Source of the DNA: Nematopogon swammerdamellus
Taxonomy: Eukaryota > Arthropoda > Insecta > Lepidoptera > Adelidae
DNA length: 64,000 nt
Reading direction: 5' to 3'
Assembly (NCBI GenBank): GCA_946902875.1
Contig: OX336338.1
Coordinates: 6,811,971 to 6,875,970, forward strand
The notes under the pieces are model-generated. The model saw only the letters and a program-made list of their open reading frames with translations, had not been told where the DNA came from and made no database searches. How positions within the stretch are numbered: the first letter of the stretch is position 1; each line of letters opens with the position of its first letter. Shown here one piece after another: positions 53,383 through 63,554 of the stretch. A program made the translations under genes and the position numbers.

Positions 53383-54834
53383 TTCCTGTTCCCCGCGGCT
53401 TCGCTCGCGTGAAATTCGTATTTAAAAAAAAGTAAGTAACTAAAGGCGGGGCCGAAGGTGGATCTGCGCTCACCTATACGATATTCTTTCTCGATGAAAG
53501 TAACTAAGGGCGAGGCGGAAGGCGGATCTGAGTTCTGGAAGAAGAAAAACATTCTTGAAGAAAGTAAGTAACTAAGGGCGAGGCCAAAGGCAAAGCTGTA
53601 TTCTGGAAGACCATAAACCATCTCGAAGAAAGCAAGTAACTAAGGGCGAGGCCGCAGGCCGAGCTGCGTTCAGGAAGAAGATAAACCTTCTTGAAGAAAG
53701 TACGCAACTAAGGCGACGCCGAAGGCCGAGCTACGTTCTGATAAATAATAAACCATCTCGAAGAAAGCAAGTATCTAAGGGCGAGGCCGAAGGCCGAGCT
53801 GCGTTCAGGAAGAAGTTAACCCATCTGGAAGAAAGCAAGTAACTAAGGCGAGGCCGAAGGCCAAGCTACGTTCTGATAAATGATAAACCATATCGAAGAA
53901 AGCAAGTAACTAAGGGCGAGGCCGCAGGCCGAGCTGCGTTCAGGAAGAAGATAAACCATCTTGAAGAAAGTAAGTAACTAAGGCGAGGCCGAAGACCGAG
54001 CTACGTTCTGATAAATGATAAAACATCTCGAAGAAAGTAAGTAACTAAGGGCGAGGCCGAAGGCCAAGCTGCGTTCAGGAAGAAGCTAAATCATATTGAA
54101 GAAATTAAGTAACTAAGGCGAGGCCGAAGACCGAGCTACGTTCAGGTAAACAATAAACCTTCTCGAAGTAAGTAACTAAGCGATATTTAGATTGAGTAAA
54201 CGATAATTCTATCGAAGAAAGCAAGTCATTAAGGGCGAGGCCCGAAGGCGGAAGCGGGTTTATGGTTTACCTGAACGCAGCTCGGCCTTCGGCCTCGCAC
54301 TTAGTTACTTCCTTTCTTCCAGAAGGTTTATCGCCTTCCTGAACGCAGCTCAGCCTACGGCCTCGCCCTTAATTACTTACTCTCTTCGAGAAGGTTTATC
54401 GTCTTCCTACACGCAGCTCGGCCTTCGGCCTCGCCGTTACTTTCTTCGAGAAGGTTTATCTTCTTCTTTAATGCAGCTCGGTCTTCGGCCTCGCCCTTAA
54501 TTGCTTACCTTCTTCGAGAAGGTTTGTCGTCTTCCTGAACGAAGCTCGGCCTTCGGCCTCGCCCTTAGTTGCTTACTTTCTTCGCGAAGGTTTATTTTCT
54601 TCCAGGATGCAGCTGGGTCTTCGTTCTCGCCGTTAGTTACTTAGTTTATTTGAGAAGGTTTATCGTTTATCTGAACGCAGCTCTGCCTTCGGCCTCACCC
54701 TTAGTTAGTTACTTTCTTTGAGAAGGTTTATCATTTACCTGTACCCAGCTCGGTCTTCGGCCTCGCCCTCAGTTACTTACATTCTTCTTTGAAATACGGA
54801 TTTCACGCGAGCGAAGCCGCGGGCAACAGCTAGT
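53383..54834. mobile_element. Palindromic HLE with minisatellite arms
   Basis: Both ends carry the Helitron-like terminus: CCCCGCGGCTTCGCTCGCGT at the left (inverted) and GCGAGCGAAGCCGCGGGCAA then CAGCTAG at the right. Units of about 68-70 bp fill the element, about 12 inverted (53420-54245, with CTAAGGGCGAGGCCGAAGGC) and about 8 direct (54255-54780, with CTCGGCCTTCGGCCTCGCCC). The switch is at about 54250. Each unit also holds a GGCCTTCGGCC palindrome. Confidence 0.9.
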
Positions 54835-55840
54835 ATACAATAAGTAACATACATATTTTAATATACTTTATTGAAGTACTAACCACTATAAATTACTTAC
54901 TTAACTGTCTAATAAAATAATGTTAAAGTAAGAAAATAATAAATATAAATAATAAAAATACCGTTAATAATATTACTTACAGAATTGTATGAATCCTCTG
55001 TATACATCAGATAAAGAATAGCAACCTTACCTATAACCCTTTAGTCCAACCATTTTGGATGAAAGGGTTGGATGCTGATGGCTCGGCGTGTTTCAAACTC
55101 GTCTTGACGCCAGCGGCGGCGGCGGCGGAGCGGCGGCGAAGAAGTGAGCCACGTCTCAGGTACGAACGAAGATAAGTAGGTGCACAAATTGAGGCTCATT
55201 TGTATTCATCTCAGCCTCCAACCAGACGCACGGAATTAGGCATTCCAGATATATTGGCCGCAACATCAATTGTAACAGATAAACGATTTACCCATCCGCC
55301 TTTGTCTCATTTCTGCGTTTTGTGCGTGATCGTTGTCGAGACGAATAAATAGCCGAGGTAGCGGTGAGAAATATGCTTCAGTCGTAGAGAAGGGGCCTCC
55401 CCTATCGGAGTGCTTTGATTTTTTTTTTCCTTTGCGCCTAGAGCGAATACACACCATAAATACTCGTAAGTGTCACACACTAGCTCACCCTGCTGACATC
55501 TATAGTTTCGATGGATCTTTATTATCAAAAATACACCAAGTCTCGCGAGGTGAGAGGGAATCGAGCAAGTTCAGTTTGTCGGCTTCAAACGTTGAAATTT
55601 AATCTATGTCGGGCCCCGAGAGGATGTCAGAAAGACGTGACATCACATCCTGTGCGAGCCTGATGCACTTATGCAACAACCTGTATATGAGGACCAAGAA
55701 CTTAGTGAACATGTCTGGGATTTGTGTTGATGTTTTGAAAAAAAAAAAATAAAGCAATTCTTTTTAACTTCTATTCCTGTTTAGCTATTGACTTTTGATC
55801 AGCATTCTATTTCCAAAATAAAAATAAAAACATAATAAAG
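54835..55840. other. No gene identified; GGC-rich patch at 55105-55150
   Basis: AGCGGCGGCGGCGGCGGAGC precedes mixed sequence with overlapping open frames (55266-55602) that have no recognisable motif. Confidence 0.4.
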
Positions 55841-55849
55841 TGTAGGTCG

Positions 55850-55944
55850 TGGCACCAAGTTCATCCGGTGTTATGGGCTCACATCACGGATGTGGTAGGT
55901 GATGTAGCCAACCGTGTCAGTTTCCATAAAAAAAAAAAAAAAGG
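55850..55944 (+). mobile_element. SINE-A tail fragment
   Basis: GGCACCAAGTTCATCCGGTG to CAGTTTCCATAAAAAAAAAA, the shortest 5' truncation seen. Confidence 0.9.
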
Positions 55945-56104
55945 TCATGCATAAGGTAAACGTTTATACGTTATTTAAAAATTATACGTTATTTATTCAG
56001 GCAATTTTCTATTATATGTAGGTAAATATTACAATCGTTGACTTGTCCAATTTGGTCGGCTTCGCGGCTCTAGGTGCCTAAAAACCTGAAAATAAAAAAA
56101 AATA

Positions 56105-56305
56105 CGCTGGCTTGCGCGGCAACTTCGAATTCCTGACCTTCACTGTGAAAACACTTGGCGTGTGGTCGCCCGACGCAAGCACATTTGGAAACGACATAGG
56201 AAAGCTCCTCATCGATAAGTCTGGTGACCGTGAATAGGGCTAGTCAAAAGGGCAACGCTGCCAGAATACTGGACACTGGCGAAGTCGGCTGAGTTGGACG
56301 AAATA
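56105..56305 (+). pseudogene. Retroelement C-terminal fragment, decayed
   Basis: One frame gives TFTVKTLGVWSPDAST then DIGKLLIDKSGD; a later frame gives SQKGNAARILDTG. Together they match VETMGVWSKES...AIQRGNAASVLGT of the fragment at 33559-34014, with stops and shifts. Confidence 0.6.
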
Positions 56306-57190
56306 TTTTACATTCAGTAGGTAGACTACTGTACGTACAATATTTACCATACCACGCATCTCTCTCAGTCAATGGTCTGTCTAGTATAATTAGTAGTAAC
56401 TTTAATTAGGTTTATTTTATTTTATGTATTTGTTTTAATAATTTTGTACAGTTATTGTAATTTTTAAAACGTACCTAAATAAATATCGTAGACTTTATTT
56501 AGTTCAAATTAAATAAAAATTCAAACATATTAATTTTAATTCTGCAAGTTCGTTTCATAGTCACCAATGTGCGCGCGCAGTATAACATTGAGTATGCCTG
56601 GTTTGTCTAGCTACATAGAAGCAGCTAACCTCGCACTGCACACACTATAATCTATTCTCGGTGGAGTACATACTAGAAAATCTTCCACATGCGAGCACGA
56701 GCACGTATTACGTTGGAAAAATTGAAAAAGTTCAACTGTATTTTTCCCTCCCGAGTATGTGATCGGAAAATTGTTAGAAATTTATTTCTGCGTTATTGGG
56801 ATGAGACGATATCGTGCACGCTCAAAGGTTCTCATTTACTTCACACTTTTGTAATCGAAATGAGATGCATAGATAATGAAAATACAGTCTTCGTGTAAGT
56901 ATTATTATTATACCGATCAAAATCACGTTTTTCGTTGTATATTTGAATAAAAACATTAACTGTCAAGCCGGCATGACATTCGCAACTCCCGCGTACGACC
57001 GAATGTCCATGGGCGTCGTTAGACACAACTCAGATAGGTACATTCTCTATTCAGGCATAATAATTAACAGGTGGCTCAAAAGTCATCATCCATTTCGATA
57101 TAGCTGTAATTTTTTTCTTTAAAATTATTATTTTCTTTTTTTTTTATTTACACCTCGGAAATGTATTCATTTCCAAATTTTACTGATTAA
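56306..57190. other. No gene; Rep-H trace at 56965-57025
   Basis: AAGCCGGCATGACATTCGC and CGAATGTCCATGGGCGTCGT match Rep-H. The rest is unexplained. Confidence 0.45.
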
Positions 57191-57194
57191 CAGT

Positions 57195-57498
57195 GGATGT
57201 GACTTAAATAAGTCGACATTTTGCCTGCTACGTCACGGGCTTTATCAGGAACCACGGAAATCCCTGGAGCCGACGACGGCTGGCACCGGTTGTACCAAAA
57301 ATGGTAGCACAAACAAGTTGGTAAGTATAACGGGCACTCTGGTGCCCGTTAAATCAATCAATCAATCAATATACTTTATTATATGTACACAATAAAAACA
57401 TGGAACACAAAAGACAAGTTTCAAATGCGGAATTCCCGTGGTTCCTGATGAAGCCCGTGACGTAGCGGGCGAAACGACGACTTATGTAAGTCACATCC
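57195..57498. mobile_element. Fold-back MITE with nested LINE tail
   Basis: Arms at 57195-57262 and 57430-57498 share GGATGTGACTTA, CTACGTCACGGGCTT and CAGGAACCACGG. A 9-bp perfect hairpin (AACGGGCAC/GTGCCCGTT, 57329-57350) is followed by (AATC)n and ATACTTTATTATATG, an inverted LINE-type 3' tail. Confidence 0.75.
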
Positions 57499-57714
57499 TT
57501 ACCTTTAATAAAATCCAACGTCTGCTTTCTGTCTGTCTGTCTGTCTGTCTGTCCGCTTATAACTCGAGAACCACTGAACCTATTTTAATAAAACAAAATT
57601 CTACGGATAGCTTGATTCTTCCCATCAACTATAGGATACTTACTATCACGCTAAATAGCTTATGAGGTTAGCAGTGAAGAATATGAGAGCGGGCGGAGCC
57701 GCGGGCACAGCTTG
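57497..57714 (+). mobile_element. HLE-F copy 2
   Basis: CCTTACCTTTAATAAAATCC to GCCGCGGGCACAGCTTG, with the (GTCT)n part expanded. Abuts the fold-back MITE. Confidence 0.8.
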
Positions 57715-57944
57715 TCCACTGATAATCCGTAAAATTTTTAAATGAATATAATGAATAACAATCTAAACATTGTGACCTTTCGCACTGATGAAAAATTTTC
57801 ATACCGTGATATTACCTGGTGATGATTTGCACTTGACCTTTGGTCACCTGAAATTGTTTTGTACTAATGGGATAAATCGGTACCAGTTGTATAATTAATG
57901 GTACCTACTGTTGTACTATCAATGGTACTGTCTAATGGTACAAG

Positions 57945-58091
57945 CAGGGTTGCCAGGTGTCCTCTTTTTTGAAGTCTTGTCCGCGGAAAAGTTTTAGACT
58001 TCCGCGGATAAAACAAAGGGGGGATAGATTTTTCGTAAAAGTTTTACCCGAAAAATGTCCTCTTTTTTATCTGGACCATCTGGCAACCCTG
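57945..58091. mobile_element. hAT-type MITE, 147 bp, exact 8-bp target duplication
   Basis: CAGGGTTGCCAG at the left and CTGGCAACCCTG at the right form a perfect 12-bp TIR. GGTACAAG lies directly outside both ends (57937-57944 and 58092-58099). Inside, TGTCCTCTTTTTTGAAG and TGTCCTCTTTTTTATC are direct repeats, and GTCCGCGGAA/TTCCGCGGAT form an inner hairpin. Confidence 0.9.
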
Positions 58092-58264
58092 GGTACAAGT
58101 GGTCCGGAAGCACCTGATCTGACCATTCCAGACCTATTTCTTTGGACTTATTTCAAGTCATTGGAGCATCTATTATCTATTCTATTTTGAACATATCTAT
58201 GTGAATAAGATTTTAGTAGATAGTAACATAACAATAGTAGATAGAGAAAAAACTTAAAAAAACT

Positions 58265-58400
58265 GTTTCTTGTATGGGGACCCCCTTAATTTTTTTACTT
58301 TTTGCTATTATTATTATTTGTTAGGACATCCGCCATAATAACTCATATTCTGAGCCAATTATTTGTTACACAATTATTACGATTCAAAGGTAGGACAGAC
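58265..58400 (+). mobile_element. Rep-C internal fragment
   Basis: TTGTATGGGGACCCCCTTAA, TTTGTTAGGACATCCGCCAT and TTACGATTCAAAGG. Confidence 0.65.
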
Positions 58401-58474
58401 GTTAAAAAGAGACAGGACAGATGTTAAAAAGTTAGATTTAGCTATATCATAAATCATAATGGATGGTGACTTTT

Positions 58475-58705
58475 GCACCACCACGTTTCGCAAATGTAGT
58501 CTGACAAGATAACTATCAGGTAGTAAGTAAGACTAAGACCAAACTGCTGCATGACTCGGTGGAAGGATCGTGCCAAGGTAAGAGGTGGCTACCCTGTTGC
58601 CCTTTCGCACGGCATCTTGTCCTTTTACTTTAGTCACCTTTTACTACATGCACTGGGAGAGATGCAGTGGGCATATTCTTTTTATGTACCGCCCCCACAC
58701 ACACA
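58475..58705 (+). mobile_element. Rep-B 3' part
   Basis: CACCACGTTTCGCAAATGTA through GACTCGGTGGAAGGATCGTG to TGTACCGCCCCCACACAC. Confidence 0.85.
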
Positions 58706-59164
58706 CGGGCGCACATACATTTAGCAATGATGTTGGTCATAAAAAAATACACCATAAAACGATAGTACTGCTTAGAACGGCTAGAGTGTTCTGTAGTTTG
58801 GATCTTCCTAAAGTAGCTTATAAAAGCACCCGTGCGACCCTGTCGCCCTCCCCGAACCACCTACCCCCGTTATAATAAATTTGCCACCCGGCGCGGAGGT
58901 GGCATGATAAAGATTTACAAGACTTGTGCGCGAACTGCGACCTAGTTCCCTTCCCCCTCACTCTAACCGCTCCCTCCTCGTGCGTTGTTAATAATTGTAA
59001 TACGAGTGAAAGAGAGAAGGAGGAAACTATTAAAACGGCTACATAACTTTTCTTGAAAGTTTTCATACACCGCTGGGACTTGCATGGCGCTGGCGTAAAC
59101 ATTTATGATTACGAACACATTGTTAAGCAACTTAACATTTTATTATTTAAATCTATCACAATGT
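58706..59164. other. No gene recognised
   Basis: Opposing short frames without motifs. Confidence 0.4.
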
Positions 59165-59500
59165 ATTATTACATACATACATATACATATCACACACGCT
59201 GAATCCCGACAATCGGGGTAAGCAGAGTAATCGGTGTTGTGCTGCAAGAACTCTGGTAAATTACAGCACAACACCGAACACCACGTCTCGCAAAGTATTC
59301 GAACAAGATTCAATAGATCAAGCAGCAAGTAAGGTACGAAGACCCACCTGCTGCACGACTCGGTGGAAGTACCGTTCCAAGGTGAGAGGTGGCGAGCCTG
59401 TCGCCCTTTAGCGCGGCATCTTGTCCTTAGTCGCCTTTTACGACATGCATGGGGAGAGATGCAGTGGGGCTATTCTTTTTACGTACCGGCCCCACACGGT
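59165..59500 (+). mobile_element. Rep-B, full length reference copy
   Basis: (CATA)n, then CACGCTGAATCCCGACAATC, the stem TCGGTGTTGTGCTG / CAGCACAACACCGA (59240-59274), AGCAGCAAGTAAGGTACGAA, GACATGCATGGGGAGAGATG and the end TACCGGCCCCACACGGTT. Confidence 0.95.
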
Positions 59501-60045
59501 TTATTATTATATCGCAATATCACACCATCTCTACAAAGTTAGTGGCATAGTTAATGAATAGGTACAGTCACCCATAATTACTAAGCGTTGTCAAGCAATG
59601 CCAATTACTTGTATGTAGGTACGAGTCAAATTATACATCTAATTTCATTGAAATTCGGTGCAGCAGCGCTGTGAAATTTCAATTTAATTAGTCAATGGGC
59701 AATACTCGTATAATTGGTTCCCCTCTGTTCAGTCCTGCTGGGTGAGCTATTCTTGCTGCGTTCACCGCTTCAGGACAATTCGGAAATACAAATAATATGC
59801 ATATCTATATTGATCGAGTGCTATTTGAACGATTTTATATATTTGGAGGAACAGCGATATAGGTAACGCGACCAATGAGCCTAGGGACCACACACCAGCG
59901 CGCCTACAGTCTAAGTACCTACTTTTATCAACAACGTAACCATAGCAACCGATACGGGCCGCCGATTAAAGACAAACGAGCGTTCACATGCCAGCATCGG
60001 ACTATGGGACGGATTGTATCAAATGGATTTTAGAATTATTTATAC
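59501..60045. other. No gene seen
   Basis: No repeat or exon recognised. Confidence 0.4.
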
Positions 60046-60049
60046 ATCA

Positions 60050-60420
60050 ATCATCAATACTAATAATAAATCTGTAAGGGATGGTCATGGAGTAAGTTAC
60101 TTTGCTTTAAGAGATACTGCGTTTGTAGACTCTATGTATGACACTAAAGCTAAATTGACGATTTTTACAAATCTTTTCTGTATGTTCCTCCATAACTCTT
60201 AAACCGATCATCCAAATTCAACGAAACTTAGTACAACCACATTTAACTCTACGAGACACGGGATAACTAAATAAAATTCAGTTCCGGTTACGCTAAGATG
60301 TGGCTCTCATACAAACCAAATTGTTTCGCGCGCCGAAATAGAGTTACGGTAGAGGGCTTACTTATTTTCTTCTTTCTAAATACGAATTTCACGCGAGCGA
60401 AGCCGCGGGCAAAAGCTAGT
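60050..60420 (+). mobile_element. HLE-G copy 2
   Basis: TAAATCTGTAAGGGATGGTC to GCGAGCGAAGCCGCGGGCAA then AAGCTAG. Inverse of 14325-14690. Confidence 0.85.
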
Positions 60421-60439
60421 CATACATATAGTCGTACGA

Positions 60440-60486
60440 GCGATCCGTACGATGCGGGTCAGTGGAAATCCGCATCGTACGGACCG
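60440..60486. other. Inverted repeat, about 15-bp arms
   Basis: ATCCGTACGATGCGG and CCGCATCGTACGGA flank a short loop, directly beside the HLE-G end. Confidence 0.75.
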
Positions 60487-60539
60487 CGCGCAACGGCCCG
60501 TCGGTAATGCCGACGCTATTGCTCGTAGGGGCAACTTTT

Positions 60540-60893
60540 CCGATCATGCCGATAGCATCATTGGATGCACTGCCGCTAGAGTTTCCACTCTTCCGCTCGC
60601 TCCGAAAATCCAAATTCTATTGTTAAAAAATCCGATTGCAAATGGCTGTCGCGTCGGCAATGCGATTGCTGTGGATACAGTGGACGCACTACCACTAACT
60701 AATCCGTTTGATGTGGACATGTGGACGCTTGCCTGTACCGCGTCGCTCGGATCGCTCCCTCCACGACTATCCCGGCTTCGTTCTGCATACTCTCGATTTT
60801 TGGCACACAGCGTTTCAATTTTGCTAAGACGTTTTATTACGTGCATAGGCTCAGTGATCAGTGGCGATATACAAGCGATTTGTAATAGTGCCT
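60540..60893 (-). pseudogene. Unidentified coding-like frame, probably frameshifted
   Basis: A possible acceptor (GGTTTAG, ending at 60894 on the minus strand) opens a frame with MHVIKRLSKIETLCAKNREY, then AERSRDSRGGSDPSD, and serine/threonine-rich sequence to a stop near 60544. Another minus frame (60613 to 60416, FRSERKSGNSSGSASNDAIG) looks like its continuation after an indel near 60610. I do not recognise the family. The first part has coiled-coil character. It could be an old gene exon or a transposon gag-like piece. Confidence 0.3.
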
Positions 60894-61149
60894 AAACCTA
60901 ACCTCATCGATGGGAAAATAATTTTAATCGCGTAACAAACCTTGTTTCAAATTGTACAGCCTTATTGCATTACTGGCGAATTTAGCTACTTTTACTGCAA
61001 GCTGAATTTCCAAATACCTGCATACATACATGCATTTCTGCTGTCATTAATACTTATACATATATGTAGGTTATTTTCACATGCTTTTATTTTTAGTTTC
61101 ACCTGTCCCGGTGTCTGTGGGTAATCAAATCTTACAAGTTGGCCTTTTT

Positions 61150-61345
61150 AACCCCCGACGAAAAAGAGGGGTGTTATAAGTAACTTATAGTTATAACACC
61201 CCTAACTGTTAAGGTGTGTATGTATGTATATGACGGTGTGTCTGTCTGTGGCATCGTAGCTCCCAAACGGACAGACCGATTTGGATGCGGTTTTTTTTAT
61301 TGGAAAGCTGATTTAATCGGGATGGTTGTTAGCTAAATCGGGTTG
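61150..61345 (+). mobile_element. Rep-I copy
   Basis: TTAACCCCCGACGAAAAAGA, GGCATCGTAGCTCCCAAACG and GACCGATTTGGATGCGG. A short hairpin-like duplication of GTTATAA/TTATAAC lies at 61175-61195. Confidence 0.85.
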
Positions 61346-61429
61346 GTTGTAATAAAATAATCAAGTAATTACGTCATCAAAAAATTTATTATCTTAAAAA
61401 GTGAACCGATTTGCATGTGGTTTTTGTTT

Positions 61430-61680
61430 AAAGCTTGAAATAAAAGTTAAATTACAAATTTAAAGACGCCCAACCCTTAGAAAGTCAAAAATAATTTCCG
61501 TTTACTTAGGTACTTATAGGAGTTGGAAGACCGCTAAGTAAATAAAATATAAAAACTCAGAGCTGCGCGGAAATGTACTTAGCGGTCCACAGAATCCTTT
61601 AAGTAAGTAAACGGAAATTATTTTAGATTTTTTAGTAGTCGTGGGTTTTTAAAATTTATAATTTAACTTTTTAAGCAGAC
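61430..61680. mobile_element. Fold-back element, arms about 100 bp
   Basis: 61441-61545 and 61575-61672 are inverted copies sharing AAAAGTTAAATTA, ATAATTTCCGTTTACTTA and GACCGCTAAGTA. The loop is about 30 bp. Confidence 0.8.
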
Positions 61681-61970
61681 CTTGTCTACGAAGCCCCAGA
61701 ATTATACCCAGGTATAGAACGTACTCACTTCTCCGTCAATAACGACTTTTCCTCCCGCCATAAACTCGGTCGTCATGACCTTTTGATAACAAGTGAAATG
61801 CCATGAAAGTTCTTCTTCTCTTTTTACCCGACGGCGGCGAGTCAAAAGAAGTGTTAGGTATGTATGAGTTTAGCGTGTATGTGAATATGTACTAGTGAAC
61901 ATTGTTCACATGCAGACAGTGTTCCATCGTCATTCCCTTCATGCGCGCAAGTTGAGCAAGGGAATACGTG
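61681..61970. other. No gene seen
   Basis: Mixed sequence, no recognisable feature. Confidence 0.4.
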
Positions 61971-61974
61971 CGTG

Positions 61975-62095
61975 GTAGCTCTCCGTGCCGTGCCCCGTAC
62001 GCATCGCCGCCCCGCCTCCGCTCGCCCCGCGCACCGCGCCGCACTCCGTCGTCGTCGCGTCGTTGTCGTGCGGGTCGTGCCGCACGGCCCTTTGC
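61975..62095. other. CpG-rich patch
   Basis: CGCCGCCCCGCCTCCGCTCG and GTCGTCGTCGCGTCGTTG. Stop-poor on both strands by composition. Confidence 0.6.
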
Positions 62096-62111
62096 TCATA
62101 TAATGTTATTT

Positions 62112-62470
62112 TTAACCGACTTAAAAAGAAGGAGTTTATCAATTCGACCCGTATGTATGTAATATCCTTTTTTATCGTTCTAGGTAATATAGTTGGAATT
62201 GCACAATATTCGTATATGTTTGTAGGTATATGTGGGATTCTAAACAGGTGTGCCAAATTTCATAAGTATACCTATGTATTTATATTTGTATGTATGTACG
62301 TATGTTTGTCCACGAATTTTTCGGAAACTAGAAATCGAATTGCCATCATTTGGATTAAATCTTCCAACTTAGGAATTAGAGCAAGTTTCATCAAAATATA
62401 TTCAGAAGTTGTCAAGATATGGACTGTTAAGTGTGTACAAATCACTGGATGTCTCACGCAGATTTTCGAA
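62112..62470 (+). mobile_element. Rep-M relative
   Basis: ACCGACTTAAAAAGAAGGAG then TTTATCAATTCGACCCGTAT. CCTTTTTTATCGTTCTAG at 62168-62185 equals the outer 18 bp of the P-like TIR. Confidence 0.5.
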
Positions 62471-63025
62471 TAAATGAGTGAGGAATGAGAATAAGCAACT
62501 TCGTGACTATGTGATGTGTGACTGTGAGTAGTGTAGTAATGAATAGTTGGATGAATAGGAGTTTAAAAAACTATATTAAATTAAACTAAGAATAAATAAA
62601 TAAACAAACAAAAACACGATCCCGATCAGACTCAAGAGTTAGTCCGTTGCAACTTTAGAAGCCAATGCCTTGCACGCCCGCTTAAATTTCAGCATTTTGT
62701 ACAAATATTATTATTTTTTTATCCTATGTCATATTTTGCACGGCTTTGCCTAATGGTATATTGCCAATAATGCCTGCATACTTAGTGCAGCAAATTCAGG
62801 AAGGATTTTGTGGATTGAAAAGTGTAGCTGGCCGCATGCCGCAGCCGCTCGCTAGCACATATTTGTCTTTCATTAATTAATGTGAAAATTGATCCAGAGC
62901 AATTTGTATTTCAGCGACATCACCGTTCAGCCGATAGTCAACGGTGTGATAAGCGTCCGATCAATGCTCCTCATCGCCGCACAACATTACTCTTGATTAT
63001 ACAAAATAACGCCAATTTATTGGCT
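62471..63025. other. No gene seen
   Basis: (AAAT)/(AAAC) run at 62585-62612; otherwise nothing recognised. Confidence 0.4.
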
Positions 63026-63027
63026 CC

Positions 63028-63062
63028 TAGCTTTTACTCGGGGCTTCGCTCACTTGAAATGT
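63028..63062 (-). mobile_element. HLE terminus, decayed
   Basis: CTAGCTTTTACTCGGGGCTT then CGCTCACTTGAAAT resembles an inverted HLE 3' end. Confidence 0.55.
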
Positions 63063-63077
63063 TGAGTCTTTTTATTT

Positions 63078-63226
63078 TTTTTTTTTATATGGAAACTGAC
63101 ACGGTTTGCTACATCAACTACAACATCCGTGATGTCAGCCCATAACACCGGGTGAACTTGGTGCCATGTCAGTGCTTCCCTTCGGTCGTGCCGGCTACAC
63201 TGAACTGGACGGAAAACACAAACTAT
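63078..63226 (-). mobile_element. SINE-A tail fragment
   Basis: T-run, TATGGAAACTGACACGGTTT to GGACGGAAAACACAAACTAT. Confidence 0.9.
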
Positions 63227-63228
63227 TC

Positions 63229-63387
63229 TCAAACATTCTCAATGTCATGCTTCTCATCGCGCGTGTGCCACAACCTGAACGCGCCTAAGATCTGCCCGAA
63301 GTCGAGAGACCCCCGGGGGTGCAGCCGGCCAGCTGCCACGTACGCGTCGCTAGCCCGCGTCGTCGGTCCACTTCGGGTAAGCCACAT
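63229..63387 (-). CDS. Possible small coding exon, unidentified
   Basis: A minus-strand frame starts at ATG 63387 and ends at 63229 (52 residues): MWLTRSGPTTRASDAYVAAG, then RLHPRGSLDFGQILGAF and RLWHTRDEKHDIENV. The 63240-63375 part is GC-rich with codon-like third positions, while the last few codons run into the junction with the SINE-A fragment. I do not recognise the protein. It might be a host exon whose boundary was cut by the SINE, or chance in a GC-rich patch. The plus strand has a donor-like GG|GTAAGC at the other end. Confidence 0.25.
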   Translation of the reverse strand: MWLTRSGPTTRASDAYVAAGRLHPRGSLDFGQILGAFRLWHTRDEKHDIENV

Positions 63388-63490
63388 TTACATTTGGCAG
63401 GTCTGGTGTGACCTTCCCCAGGTTCCGTACTTTAATTTAATTTATATTAGTTTAGAATGTATTTATGAACATAAATACATTCGCGATGTT

Positions 63491-63554
63491 TAAGTCGAAA
63501 CATCGCTATGTCGAAACATCGCTAAGTCGAAACATCGTTAAATTGAAACATCGA
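63491..63554. repeat. 16-bp tandem repeat, four units
   Basis: Unit TAAGTCGAAACATCGC with small changes at 63491, 63507, 63523 and 63539. Confidence 0.95.
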
